Source: Saprospiraceae bacterium (GTDB taxonomy: Bacteria > Bacteroidota > Bacteroidia > Chitinophagales > Saprospiraceae). Taken from it: a DNA stretch of 49,437 nt. The stretch is taken from assembly GCA_020847915.1 (NCBI GenBank), contig JADLBE010000111.1:1-49437 (forward strand), in the 5' to 3' direction. Below, one piece after another: positions 25,313 through 33,780 of this stretch. Below the pieces are notes generated by a model. That model searched no databases. It had not been told where the DNA came from and saw only the letters and a list, made by a program, of their open reading frames with translations. Both the position numbers and the translations under genes were made by a program. The first letter of the stretch is position 1; the number at the start of each line of letters is the position of its first letter.

Positions 25313-25525
25313 TTATTGTGGGATGGGACCGGAAAACGTATCGTTCAGTTTCTTTTTAAACTGAGGAAACATTTTCTGGATTTCGCTGCTGCCGTGGATC
25401 TTATTCATCTCCTCGAGCGAAAGACCGTCCTGCTGGAATGCATCCAGCCGGCTCGGCAGAACCTCACCCGACGCAGCGTCGGCCGGGAAAGTCCTTTTGA
25501 AAAGATTGCTTAAAATTGAACGCAT
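25313..25525 (-). CDS. Small 70-residue protein, unknown
   Basis: Not recognised. Basic N-terminus (MRSILSNLFKRTF) followed by a probably helical stretch rich in charged residues (LSLEEMNKIHGSSEIQKMFPQFKKKLNDTF). No membrane segment. The best promoter in the window lies upstream (TTTG-N19-TACCTTTG), and a terminator follows, so a real, independently transcribed small gene is likely. The opposite-strand 69-residue ORF over the same bases is a shadow. Confidence 0.6.
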   Translation of the reverse strand: MRSILSNLFKRTFPADAASGEVLPSRLDAFQQDGLSLEEMNKIHGSSEIQKMFPQFKKKLNDTFSGPIPQ

Positions 25526-25552
25526 GCGTAAAAACGGTATGTTTTGATGCTA

Positions 25553-25583
25553 CAAAGGTAGTAAAATACTATGAAACGGCAAA
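25553..25583 (-). promoter_or_regulatory. Promoter of the 70-residue protein gene (TTTG-N19-TACCTTTG)
   Basis: On the minus strand TTTG (25583-25580), 19 nt, then TACCTTTG (25560-25553): full match to both Bacteroidota promoter elements with ideal spacing, 27 nt before the start codon. Confidence 0.75.
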
Positions 25584-25727
25584 ACGCTTTGTATTAATTT
25601 CCCCCACCATCTTTCTAACAACCTTGTTGAGCGGGCTTTTTCACCCGTTCAGGTGATTAGTTTTCCCTTTCACCCTGCATAGGTTTTACCTTCGACACCG
25701 GATTTCTATACGAACGTCCGACTTCAA

Positions 25728-26276
25728 ATGTTTCTTATGTCTACCAGCGTTTTGTTTTTTTTCCTGCACGCTTTTGCATCGGTGTTCGCCGGACCTGTGT
25801 ACCGCTGCGACAACGGCCGGATTTTGCTCCGTTCCGACGCGCCCCTGGAAGCCATCGAAGCATCCAGCGGCAGTTTGCGCGGCATCATCGACGCCGAACA
25901 ACAAACCTTCGCGTGGTCGGTTGACATCAAAACGTTCGACGGCTTCAACAGCCCCCTGCAGCGCGAACATTTCAACGAAAATTACATGGAAACCAAACGT
26001 TTCCCCAAAGCAACTTTTTCCGGAAAAATCATCGAAAAAACGGATTTTAGCCAAAACGGAACGTACACGGTACGCGCCAAAGGTTTGCTCAACATTCACG
26101 GCGTGGAACAGGAACGCATCATCAAAAGTACCATCGAAGTGAAAAACGGCCAGCTCAGGATCAAATCGCAGTTCACCGTCCCGCTGTCCGATCACAACAT
26201 CACCATACCCAAAATTGTACACCAGAAAATTGCGGAGGAAATCAAGGTTACGGTAGAGGCCGTGTTAAAAATTTAA
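25728..26276 (+). CDS. YceI-like family protein
   Basis: A 182-residue secreted protein with a signal peptide (MFLMSTSVLFFFLHAFASVFA) and a YceI-like beta-barrel lipocalin domain. Typical elements are DIKTFDGFNSPLQREHFNENYMETKRFPKATFSGKI, then GLLNIHGVEQ and the VPLSDHNITIPKIV segment. YceI proteins bind isoprenoid-type lipids in the periplasm. The start could be ATG 25728 or ATG 25737; both give a signal peptide. A TACCTTCG -7-like element lies at 25687-25694. Palindrome P10 follows 17 bp after the stop. Confidence 0.85.
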   Translation: MFLMSTSVLFFFLHAFASVFAGPVYRCDNGRILLRSDAPLEAIEASSGSLRGIIDAEQQTFAWSVDIKTFDGFNSPLQREHFNENYMETKRFPKATFSGKIIEKTDFSQNGTYTVRAKGLLNIHGVEQERIIKSTIEVKNGQLRIKSQFTVPLSDHNITIPKIVHQKIAEEIKVTVEAVLKI

Positions 26277-26293
26277 GTGGGTGGAATTTGAAT

Positions 26294-26440
26294 GACGAGA
26301 TACGAAATTTGAAATTTGAAATTTGAATTTAGGATTAACAGGATTTTGGTCTGTGGTGAACCTGGACCTTCAATAACCCACAGACCAAAATCCTGTTAAT
26401 CCTAAATTCAAATTTCAAATTTCAAATTTCGTATCTCGTC
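26294..26440. repeat. Palindrome P10: perfect 63-bp inverted repeat
   Basis: Arms 26294-26356 and 26378-26440 are perfect reverse complements over 63 bp around a 21-nt loop. The outer 34 bp (GACGAGATACG plus three AAATTTG heptamers) match P4; the inner part (AGGATTAACAGGATTTTGG) is a variant of the P3/P4 core. It lies between co-oriented YceI and kinase genes and would stop transcription or form a cruciform. Confidence 0.97.
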
Positions 26441-26491
26441 TTTCCTCTTCGAGTCTGGAACAATGAGAAAATCAATAAAGCTTTCAAATAA

Positions 26492-29362
26492 TTGAAAATC
26501 AAACATTTAATAATATTATTTTATCTAACAATAGCTGTGCCCCTGCAAGCGCAGACCCCCATTTTCCGTCCGCAGCGGCTCCAGGAACAAAGTGAAAACC
26601 TCCAGGTAACTTTCCTTTACCAGGACAAAAAAGGTTGGATATGGTGCGGCACCGAGCAGGGACTTTTCCGTTTCGACGGCTTTACGTGCACCCGGGTGCC
26701 GGCGCCCGACAGTCTGGACCACGCTCCGGTAACCGCCATCGGTGAAATGTCGGGTTTCCTCTGGGTGGGCTACCGCAGCGGCGCCATAACCCGGCTGCCG
26801 ACTGGCGCCGCACTCGTACCTGAAAACCAGGATGGCATAAACCAGCATGCTCCACCGGTTATGGAACGCTGGATGCCCGAAGAAGGCACACCGGCCAAAC
26901 CGATCACAGCTTTTGCCCAATCCACAGACGGGGTCCTGTGGATCGCGACCTACGGAGAAGGTATCTACGGATACCGCAACGGCAGGATGTACCAGTTCGG
27001 ACAATCGGGCGAAGGCCTGCCTTCCGACGACATTTACGCCCTGGCCACAGACCCCATGGGTTGTGTTTGGGCCGCCACAGACGGTGGCCTGAGCTGCTGC
27101 AAATTCGACGAAACCGGACGCAAAAAAACGACCAACTTCACCACCGCCGACGGCCTGCCCGACGAGATCGTCACCGCCGTAACCACCGACGGCAAAGGGA
27201 ACCTCTGGATCGGCACCTACGACCACGGTGTAAGCCGTTTCGACCTGAAAACCAAACGTTTCGACGTTTATTCGGGCGGCTGGACGCACGGTCCCGTAAC
27301 CAGTCTGACCGCATACGGCAACACCGAAGTCTGGGCTGGCACGGCACACGAAGGCGTTGTACGTTTTGACGCCGTTTCGGGTGCAACCCATGTTTTGCCC
27401 AACGGCAACAACCTCCGTACGGCGCGTGTAAAACAATTGTTGAAGGACCGTGAAGGACTGCTTTGGGTGCTGGCCGACAAGGGACAGGTGTTTACCGCCA
27501 ATGTGCGTTTCGGCGCTTTGGAAACACCTTTGGGCCAGGTACAAGCCGTGTGTTCGGACCGGCAAAAACGCCTTTGGGCGGGTGCACAAAGTGGCCTGTA
27601 CGTGCGTGAAAACGGCGCGTTCCGGCTTGTTTTGAAAGAAAACATCCTTTCGCTTTGGGAAGCGCCCAACGGACTGTTGTGGGTCGGCACTTTTGGCAAA
27701 GGCGTGTTTGTGCTCGACGGTAACGGCCGCGTAAAACACCGCATCACCGAAGGACCGATGCTCAACAACGGGAGCATCCTTTCCATCGCGGGCAACCAAC
27801 AACTCGTTTGGCTCGCAACGCTTGGTGGCGTAACCGCTTTTGACCCCGAATCTTTTTTACGATCCACGATCAGCGATCAGCAAACCACAAACAACTACGT
27901 TTACAAAGTGCTGGCCGACAGCAAAGGACGGTTCTGGTTCGGTACCGACGGCAACGGTCTCAGCGTTTGGGAAAACGGCGTTTTTAAACAATACACCGAA
28001 GCGGCAGGACAGCCGTTAAAAACCATTTATTGCATTGCTGAAGACAAAAACGGGCACCTGTGGTTCAGCACCGACAAAACGGGTTTGTTCCGTTTCGATG
28101 GCAAAACTTTCCGCCATTACACACGCCGCGAACACCTGCACAGTACCGCCATCACAGGTTTGGCGGTGGACGGCAACGGGCAGGTAATCATCGCTTACGA
28201 GGACGGTTTCGATGCTTTGAACCCCGCGACCGACCATGTGGCTTTTTACAACAGCAGCGCCGGAGCGCCGTCGGCAGACATCAACCTGAACGCCATGTTT
28301 ACCGATGCGCAGGGCCATGTGTGGATGGGTGGCAGCAACGGACTTATACGCGCCGCTGCGTTTCAGGAAACCTTTTTCCACGATCCGCAACCCAGCATCA
28401 CGGCGGTTTCGGTGTTTATGCAGGCGCTGGACTACCAAAAAACCACCCGTTTTGCCCACAACAACAACTACTTCATTTTTAATTTTACGGGGTTGTGGTA
28501 CACCAATCCGGATGTCGTGCGTTACCGGTACCGGCTTGAGGGTTTTGATCCCGATTGGAAGGTTTCCAAGGACCACCTGGCCTCCTACCCCAACCTACCG
28601 CCGGGTTCGTATGTTTTTCGCTTGCAGGCCAGTGAGCACGGTAGTTTTGAAAATACGCCCGAAACGGTGTACGCCTTTACCATCAGTCACCCGTTTTGGG
28701 TGCAGTGGTGGTTCATCGTTTTGTGCACCATGCTGGCCGTCGCGGCGATTTATGCGTACATCCGTTACCGCGAGGGTGTTTTGAAACGGGAAGCTCAGTT
28801 GAAACGGGAAAAGATTGAATATCAGTTTGAAGCGTTAAAAAGCCAGATCAACCCGCATTTTTTGTTCAACAGTTTCAACACCCTCATCACCGTCATCGAG
28901 GAAAACCCCAATGTGGCGGTGTCGTATGTGGAACATTTGTCGGACTTCTACCGCAGCATGCTGGTGTACCGCGAGCGCAACCTGATTTCCCTGAACGAGG
29001 AAATGGAACTGGTGCGGAATTTTCACTTTTTGCTGAAACAACGTTTTGAAAACAATTTTACCTTAAACGAAAACCTGAACGGCGCCGAAGGGCGCATCAT
29101 GCCGCTGACCCTACAAATTTTGGTGGAAAATGCCGTCAAACACAACGTCATCGCCGCCAAACGTCCGCTTACCGTGGATATTTTTGTAGAAAACGGGCAA
29201 TACGTTGTGGTGCGCAACAACTACCAACCCAAACTCAAACCAGAATCGGGCACACGTTTCGGTTTGCAAAGCCTGGTGAAACGTTACCTGATGCTGGGCG
29301 ACAAACCCGTGGAGGTGCATCAGGACGAACACTTTTTTACCGTAAAAATCCCCCTATTGTAA
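26492..29362 (+). CDS. Two-component sensor: propeller domain plus LytS-type histidine kinase
   Basis: A 956-residue sensor. The signal peptide (MKIKHLIILFYLTIAVPLQAQ) is followed by about a dozen two-component-regulator propeller repeats (GWIWCGTEQGLFRFDG, LWIGTYDHGVSRFD) and a Y_Y_Y domain (YRYRLEGFDPDWK). One membrane helix follows near residue 748, then a His_kinase domain. The phospho-acceptor is His789 in INPHFLFNSFN and the ATP-binding N box is ILVENAVKHN. Such proteins sense extracellular, often glycan-derived, ligands in the periplasm. The start is TTG (26492): no in-frame ATG precedes the signal peptide. It lies 2 bp upstream of its LytTR partner. Confidence 0.93.
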   Translation: MKIKHLIILFYLTIAVPLQAQTPIFRPQRLQEQSENLQVTFLYQDKKGWIWCGTEQGLFRFDGFTCTRVPAPDSLDHAPVTAIGEMSGFLWVGYRSGAITRLPTGAALVPENQDGINQHAPPVMERWMPEEGTPAKPITAFAQSTDGVLWIATYGEGIYGYRNGRMYQFGQSGEGLPSDDIYALATDPMGCVWAATDGGLSCCKFDETGRKKTTNFTTADGLPDEIVTAVTTDGKGNLWIGTYDHGVSRFDLKTKRFDVYSGGWTHGPVTSLTAYGNTEVWAGTAHEGVVRFDAVSGATHVLPNGNNLRTARVKQLLKDREGLLWVLADKGQVFTANVRFGALETPLGQVQAVCSDRQKRLWAGAQSGLYVRENGAFRLVLKENILSLWEAPNGLLWVGTFGKGVFVLDGNGRVKHRITEGPMLNNGSILSIAGNQQLVWLATLGGVTAFDPESFLRSTISDQQTTNNYVYKVLADSKGRFWFGTDGNGLSVWENGVFKQYTEAAGQPLKTIYCIAEDKNGHLWFSTDKTGLFRFDGKTFRHYTRREHLHSTAITGLAVDGNGQVIIAYEDGFDALNPATDHVAFYNSSAGAPSADINLNAMFTDAQGHVWMGGSNGLIRAAAFQETFFHDPQPSITAVSVFMQALDYQKTTRFAHNNNYFIFNFTGLWYTNPDVVRYRYRLEGFDPDWKVSKDHLASYPNLPPGSYVFRLQASEHGSFENTPETVYAFTISHPFWVQWWFIVLCTMLAVAAIYAYIRYREGVLKREAQLKREKIEYQFEALKSQINPHFLFNSFNTLITVIEENPNVAVSYVEHLSDFYRSMLVYRERNLISLNEEMELVRNFHFLLKQRFENNFTLNENLNGAEGRIMPLTLQILVENAVKHNVIAAKRPLTVDIFVENGQYVVVRNNYQPKLKPESGTRFGLQSLVKRYLMLGDKPVEVHQDEHFFTVKIPLL

Positions 29363-29364
29363 AG

Positions 29365-30141
29365 ATGAAAGCACTGATCGTAGAAGACGAAAACGCCGCC
29401 GCACGCAGGCTCGAAAAACTTCTTTTGGAAATCAATCCCGGCATGGTGGTATTACAACGGCTCGACAGCGTGGAGACCGCCGTGGCCTGGCTGCAAAACA
29501 ATCCGGCGCCCGACCTGATGTTCCTCGACATCCAGCTTGCCGACGGTTCCAGTTTTGATATTTTCGAACACGTCAACATTTCTTGTCCGGTTGTTTTTAC
29601 CACCGCTTTCGACGAGTACGCCCTGCAGGCCTTCAAGGTACATGCCATCGATTACCTGCTCAAACCCATCAAATCCAACGAACTGGCGGCGGCCCTGGAG
29701 AAATACAACCGGCTCTACCCTGCCCCGGCGCCCGATTACAACGCCCTGATGGACAGTTTGCGCAAAACCGGCGCCGCCAAATACCTGCGGCGTATGCTGA
29801 TCAAACTGGGCAACAGCATCAAACTGGTGGACATGGCCGATGCGGCTTATTTTTACACCAAAGACAAAATCACCTTCCTGGTAAACAAATCCACGGGCAA
29901 ACGTTTCCCCGTGGATTATCCGCTCGACAAGCTCGAAAACATGCTGGATCCCGATGTTTTTTTTCGCATCAACCGCCAGTTCATCGTCAACATCCACGGC
30001 ATCAAGGAAATGCAACCTTATTCGAAAAGCAGGGTAAAAGTGGTGCTTGAGCCCCATACCGACCAGGAAACCATCGTAAGCACCGAAAGATCGGCCGATT
30101 TCAAACGCTGGCTGGTGGGTAGTGGCGCCGACGAGTTATAA
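29365..30141 (+). CDS. LytTR-family response regulator
   Basis: A 258-residue regulator with an N-terminal receiver and a C-terminal LytTR DNA-binding domain (about 140-250). In the receiver the phosphorylated residue is Asp55 in LMFLDIQLADG, with acidic EDE at 8-10 and the conserved Lys in YLLKPI. The LytTR domain has KLGNSIKLVDMADAAYFYTKDK and RINRQFIVNIHGIKEM. It is the partner of the propeller kinase 2 bp upstream and binds DNA direct repeats once phosphorylated. No polysaccharide locus is adjacent, so the target genes are unknown. Confidence 0.95.
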   Translation: MKALIVEDENAAARRLEKLLLEINPGMVVLQRLDSVETAVAWLQNNPAPDLMFLDIQLADGSSFDIFEHVNISCPVVFTTAFDEYALQAFKVHAIDYLLKPIKSNELAAALEKYNRLYPAPAPDYNALMDSLRKTGAAKYLRRMLIKLGNSIKLVDMADAAYFYTKDKITFLVNKSTGKRFPVDYPLDKLENMLDPDVFFRINRQFIVNIHGIKEMQPYSKSRVKVVLEPHTDQETIVSTERSADFKRWLVGSGADEL

Positions 30142-30203
30142 GTTCTCATTTTAAGTTATTTTTAAGTTCTGTTGAACCTTTTTTGCGATTACTTTCGTAA
30201 ACA

Positions 30204-30234
30204 TTTAACAGAACCGGCTGTTATACTATCTTTA
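30204..30234 (+). promoter_or_regulatory. Candidate promoter of the MerR gene
   Basis: TTTA-N19-TATCTTTA, one mismatch in each element. Two inverted copies of a GTTCTGTT(G/A)AA word flank the area (about 30168-30179 and 30204-30215) and could be an operator or the LytTR gene terminator. Confidence 0.4.
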
Positions 30235-30359
30235 CATCGAAGACCTTGACAGCACTTACCACTCAGCAACTACAACCAAGACGCAACTTGTCCTTACCAA
30301 GTGGTGTCTCATTGATGTCACGGAAAAAAACTCCGTTTACTTACACAGGAAATCGAACA

Positions 30360-31256
30360 ATGGCGATATACTCTATCCGGGATTTAGAAAAACTCACGGG
30401 TATCAAAGCGCACACCATACGCATTTGGGAGCAACGTTATCGTCTCATCGAACCTGCACGTACCGACACCAACATTCGGTACTATACCGACGAAAATCTC
30501 CGCCACCTTTTCAACATTGCTTTGCTGAACCGCCACGGCTACAAAATTAGTCGTCTGGCCAAAATGCAGCCCGAAGAAATTGCGGCGAGGGTGTCGGAAA
30601 TAGCCGAAAACAACGGCAGTCAAAACGCCCAGATCGATGCACTCACCCTGGCCATGATCGACCTGGACGAGAGCACGTTCGACCGGATTTTCCAGGCGTA
30701 CACCTGGGAGCACAGTTTCGAAAAAACCATGCTGGAACTGGTGTACCCGTTCCTCGACAAATTGAATGTGCTGTGGCTTACGAACAGCGTTAGTCCGGCC
30801 CACGAAAAATTCATCGGCAACCTCATCCGCCGCAAATTGATGTGCGCCATCGACAAAGAGTCGGTAGAAACCACCCGCGACGCACCTACATTTCTGCTGT
30901 ACATGCCCGAAGGAGAAAGTCAGGAACTGACCTTGTTGTTTATGCATTACCTGCTGCGCCACCGCGGCCACCGCGTCATTTACCTCGGCGCCAATACTTC
31001 CGTGAACGACCTGCGCGACGCGTGTCAGCCCATCCGTCCACAGTTCATTTTTACCATTCTGCAAGAGCCTTTGCCACGCCAATCGATCCAAAATTACATC
31101 GATGCGGCCAGCAATGCCGTAATGGGTGGCCAAATGTTGCTTACCGGCTCACAACTCTTCGTGAACCCCGTAAAACTGCCTTCCAATGCAACCGTATTGA
31201 ACGGCCTGCAGGACACATTGCAGTTTTTGGATGCGCTTAAGGTGAAAAAGAAGTAA
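30360..31256 (+). CDS. MerR/LitR-like regulator with degenerate B12-binding domain
   Basis: A 298-residue regulator. Residues 1-70 are a MerR helix-turn-helix (YSIRDLEKLTGIKAHTIRIWEQRYRLI). The rest matches the helical plus Rossmann cobalamin module of LitR/CarH photoreceptors (KLNVLWLTNSVSPAHEKFIGNLIRRKL, then HRGHRVIYLGANTS). The cobalamin-coordinating His (GExHELG in CarH) is replaced by Gln188 in GESQELT, and the following Gly by Thr, so light/B12 sensing is probably lost. The start is ATG 30360; the track's 38 extra residues precede a natural MerR N-terminus. Its stop is 3 bp from the convergent SUMF1 gene. Target genes are unknown. Confidence 0.85.
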   Translation: MAIYSIRDLEKLTGIKAHTIRIWEQRYRLIEPARTDTNIRYYTDENLRHLFNIALLNRHGYKISRLAKMQPEEIAARVSEIAENNGSQNAQIDALTLAMIDLDESTFDRIFQAYTWEHSFEKTMLELVYPFLDKLNVLWLTNSVSPAHEKFIGNLIRRKLMCAIDKESVETTRDAPTFLLYMPEGESQELTLLFMHYLLRHRGHRVIYLGANTSVNDLRDACQPIRPQFIFTILQEPLPRQSIQNYIDAASNAVMGGQMLLTGSQLFVNPVKLPSNATVLNGLQDTLQFLDALKVKKK

Positions 31257-31259
31257 ATT

Positions 31260-32645
31260 CTACCGCGCCACGCGGAATCCAAAGGCATCAAATCGCCCGG
31301 CAGGCACATCATCGTAACGGCGCCCCACTTCGGCCAGGGATGCGCCGAAAACACTGTTTCCACCTCGGAACACACGTTCTGTACCACTTTGCGGCCCGTG
31401 GTAATTGGCAGGAACTTCATCAGGGAAGGTATCTCCCCAATCCCAGCACCACTCCAAAGCGTTGCCGCTCATATCGTACAGATAAAAAGCATTGGTTCTG
31501 AGCCTTTTAACGGGGTGCGTACGGCCCCCGCTGTTTTTTTCAAACCAACCAACCAGTTCGAGGGTGTCGCTCCCGGCATATTTGGTGCGCTTTTGGGCGC
31601 GCGCTGCAAACTCCCATTCAATTTCCGTGGGCAGCCGGTAGCCAATAATTGTGGTATCGAGGCTGTAATCGTTGTCCGAAGTACCACTGATGGAATTTTT
31701 ATGTCCCAAACGTTGGTTCAGCCATTGGGTGTAGGCTACGGCTTCGTACCAGGAGACTTTGACAACAGGATGATCACCTTTGGGAACTTCTTTTGCGGGA
31801 AAGTTTAAACCTTGTGATTTGCAATACAAACCGTATTGCCACCAGGTCGTTTCCGTTTCAGCCATTTGAAAAGGCGAAACCCGGATCGGCACACTGCCAA
31901 ATGAGTCAGTTCCGCCGGGGATGTCCACCATTTTAGGATAATAACGTGCCTCGAGCGCCTGAAACCTCGTCCTGCTCAGCGCTTCGATGGCTGTGCGGAT
32001 ACCCAGGCGGTCACCTTGTCCATGGTGCAGGCTATCGCCTCGGAGCAGATAAACCGTGTCCATAATGCCCCAGGCGCGGTGGAGTGTCCCGGTTTCGGCA
32101 TACCAGTAAGCAAATTCAAGCAGTGAATCGCTGACCATTCCGGAAGCGACACCAAGCGCTACGGCTTCTGCCATTTGTTCGTATGCTTTGCCGTAGTTCA
32201 ACTGAAAACGGTAATGGTACGATTGTTCCAGAAACAGTTTGGCAAGTCTTATTTTTTCTTCCTCCAGCAGCTTTAAGGTTTCTTCAACGGCTTTTTGGTT
32301 TTTTTTCAGTTGGTCGTCGGACTTCCGGTGTCTGCGGGACGTGTTTGCCTCAGCTTTTTTTCGAACAACTTCCGCCTGCAGCGAATCAACCCTGGCTTTT
32401 TGAATAATGATCTGCGCTGCCTGAATATTTTGGACAACAGTTTCCTGTTCGGACCGGGCCAATTGAATTTCGTTCTTCGCGTTGCGTTCTGAAGCTTCGG
32501 CTTCTTTTGTTTTTGCTATGGCCAAATCCATCAAAACATTTGCCTCAACATGTGTTTGCCACGATTTCCACATCAGCAGCAAAGCAATGGCCAAAAGCAA
32601 CAAAGAAAAGCGGTTCACAACAGGGGATGCATTCACTGGTTTCAT
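31260..32645 (-). CDS. Membrane-anchored SUMF1/FGE-fold protein with coiled coil
   Basis: A 461-residue protein with one N-terminal membrane helix (about 12-28) and a long charged coiled coil (about 35-135; KTKEAEASERNAKNEIQLARSEQE). A helical linker follows, then a C-terminal formylglycine-generating-enzyme-like domain (PFQMAETETTWWQYGLYC, YRLPTEIEWEFAARA, YDMSGNALEWCWDW, RVFRGGNSVFG ... FGFRVAR). The catalytic cysteine pair of true FGE is not seen near RVFRGGNS, so this is probably a binding or structural SUMF1 domain. It starts 12 bp after the EAD11-like membrane protein gene, so the two form an operon; no sulfatase is nearby. Confidence 0.82.
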   Translation of the reverse strand: MKPVNASPVVNRFSLLLLAIALLLMWKSWQTHVEANVLMDLAIAKTKEAEASERNAKNEIQLARSEQETVVQNIQAAQIIIQKARVDSLQAEVVRKKAEANTSRRHRKSDDQLKKNQKAVEETLKLLEEEKIRLAKLFLEQSYHYRFQLNYGKAYEQMAEAVALGVASGMVSDSLLEFAYWYAETGTLHRAWGIMDTVYLLRGDSLHHGQGDRLGIRTAIEALSRTRFQALEARYYPKMVDIPGGTDSFGSVPIRVSPFQMAETETTWWQYGLYCKSQGLNFPAKEVPKGDHPVVKVSWYEAVAYTQWLNQRLGHKNSISGTSDNDYSLDTTIIGYRLPTEIEWEFAARAQKRTKYAGSDTLELVGWFEKNSGGRTHPVKRLRTNAFYLYDMSGNALEWCWDWGDTFPDEVPANYHGPQSGTERVFRGGNSVFGASLAEVGRRYDDVPAGRFDAFGFRVAR

Positions 32646-32657
32646 AAAATCTTCATG

Positions 32658-33698
32658 TTAATCCGCCGCTTTTTTCAAAGGCAATGTTTTCCTGCGCACA
32701 TCCAGCTGAGTTTTCCGGATGGGAGTCTTGTCGTTGGCAGCCAGCAATTCCCGCATTTTGTTGTCGTCTGAAGTAGGCGTATTGATGCGATTGAGCCATT
32801 TGAGAGCCAACGCTTCATTTCTTTCACGGATGGCCATGATGGTGCAGATGGAAAAAACGGCATCTTCAAGGGTTCGCCGGTACATTTTGCCTTTGGTGAG
32901 TGCAGGAAGGTTGGGCACCGACTGAAAATCGGTTTTGCCCGTGCGTTTTGTTTGGGTAAAAACGTAACGGACCTCAACTTCCAATGCGTCGCGGGAGTGG
33001 CCGTACTGGCCCCAAATGACAAGATCAGCGCTGCAATTACTACCAATATCAGCGGCTTTGTCGAAATCAGGTGTGCTGTTGGACTGCAATGCTCCCTTGT
33101 ACACTTCAACCATGGAAGGCAAATTATTATTTGTGGTCAGCTCACTTATTATTTTTTGGAAGGCCAACTCAGGTTTGTCTGTATCACTACCGTACGATTG
33201 AAAGGGAAGGATCAAAACCCGCACGCCTTCGCGTGTGTAGGTGGGACAAACATCCGCTTTTTCTGTGGTAATCGATGCTTTGGACAATTTGGACGCATAA
33301 GACTTTTCAAACACCACCCATCCTGCAACAACCAAAAAAAGCAGTGAAAAAATAGCAACCAGTGCTTTTCGGGAAGAAGATGAAGTTGTTGGGGCCGGGG
33401 CCGTGTCGGCAATCCGGCCCGTTTGGGGCACACGTCCGCGCTCGAGCTCGTCGACGATGCCGTGGATGCTGTTGATGGCTTTGCTGTAAATCGGCCGGGC
33501 TTCATTGTAGGTTAAAATGCCTTTGCGTTCGTTTTGTTTGGCGCTCAACACTTCGGTTTCGATGACACGAAGGGTGCGAACCACTTCATCGTACACATCG
33601 TTGTCCTTCAACTTTTCGATCAACAAGTGCAGGGCGCCCGGCGTATCATCGTCGCGCAGCAGCAGGCGTACCTGTTCGAATAAAGCGTTGTTTTCCAT
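32658..33698 (-). CDS. EAD11-like, single-TM protein of a possible conflict/signalling module
   Basis: A 346-residue protein. Residues 1-85 resemble effector-associated domain 11 (FEQVRLLLRDDDTPGALHLL ... KGILTYNEARPIYSKAINSIHGIVDEL). A Ser/Thr-rich linker and one membrane helix (about 110-128; ALVAIFSLLFLVVAGWVVF) follow, then a domain with VRVLILPFQSYG and SADLVIWGQYG, a TolB/FlgO-like pattern. EAD domains recruit partner effectors by homotypic contacts. Start candidates are 33698 (MENNALFEQ) or 33707 (MTFMENN); the track's 33731 start reads into a repeat. It is followed by the SUMF1 gene. Confidence 0.65.
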   Translation of the reverse strand: MENNALFEQVRLLLRDDDTPGALHLLIEKLKDNDVYDEVVRTLRVIETEVLSAKQNERKGILTYNEARPIYSKAINSIHGIVDELERGRVPQTGRIADTAPAPTTSSSSRKALVAIFSLLFLVVAGWVVFEKSYASKLSKASITTEKADVCPTYTREGVRVLILPFQSYGSDTDKPELAFQKIISELTTNNNLPSMVEVYKGALQSNSTPDFDKAADIGSNCSADLVIWGQYGHSRDALEVEVRYVFTQTKRTGKTDFQSVPNLPALTKGKMYRRTLEDAVFSICTIMAIRERNEALALKWLNRINTPTSDDNKMRELLAANDKTPIRKTQLDVRRKTLPLKKAAD

Positions 33699-33712
33699 AA
33701 AGGTCATTTTAT

Positions 33713-33780
33713 GTTCCCTACGGGATGACAAGGTTCCCTACGGGATGACAAGATTTAGTCTTGGTCATCCTGTAAGGACC
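33713..33780. repeat. 20-bp tandem repeat x2 plus inverted copy (GTCATCC family)
   Basis: GTTCCCTACGGGATGACAAG at 33713-33732 and 33733-33752, then an imperfect inverse copy at 33760-33780. The inverse copy encodes the last residues of RfbD (LQDDQD). Related to the 18-bp tandem repeat at 11605-11658. Confidence 0.85.

Noticed and set aside
31260-32645. Active formylglycine-generating enzyme
   Set aside because: No catalytic cysteine pair and no sulfatase gene nearby.
33713-33780. Phase-variable frame-shift in rfbD or the EAD11 gene
   Set aside because: The 20-bp tandem units lie between the two reading frames, so copy change would not shift either frame.
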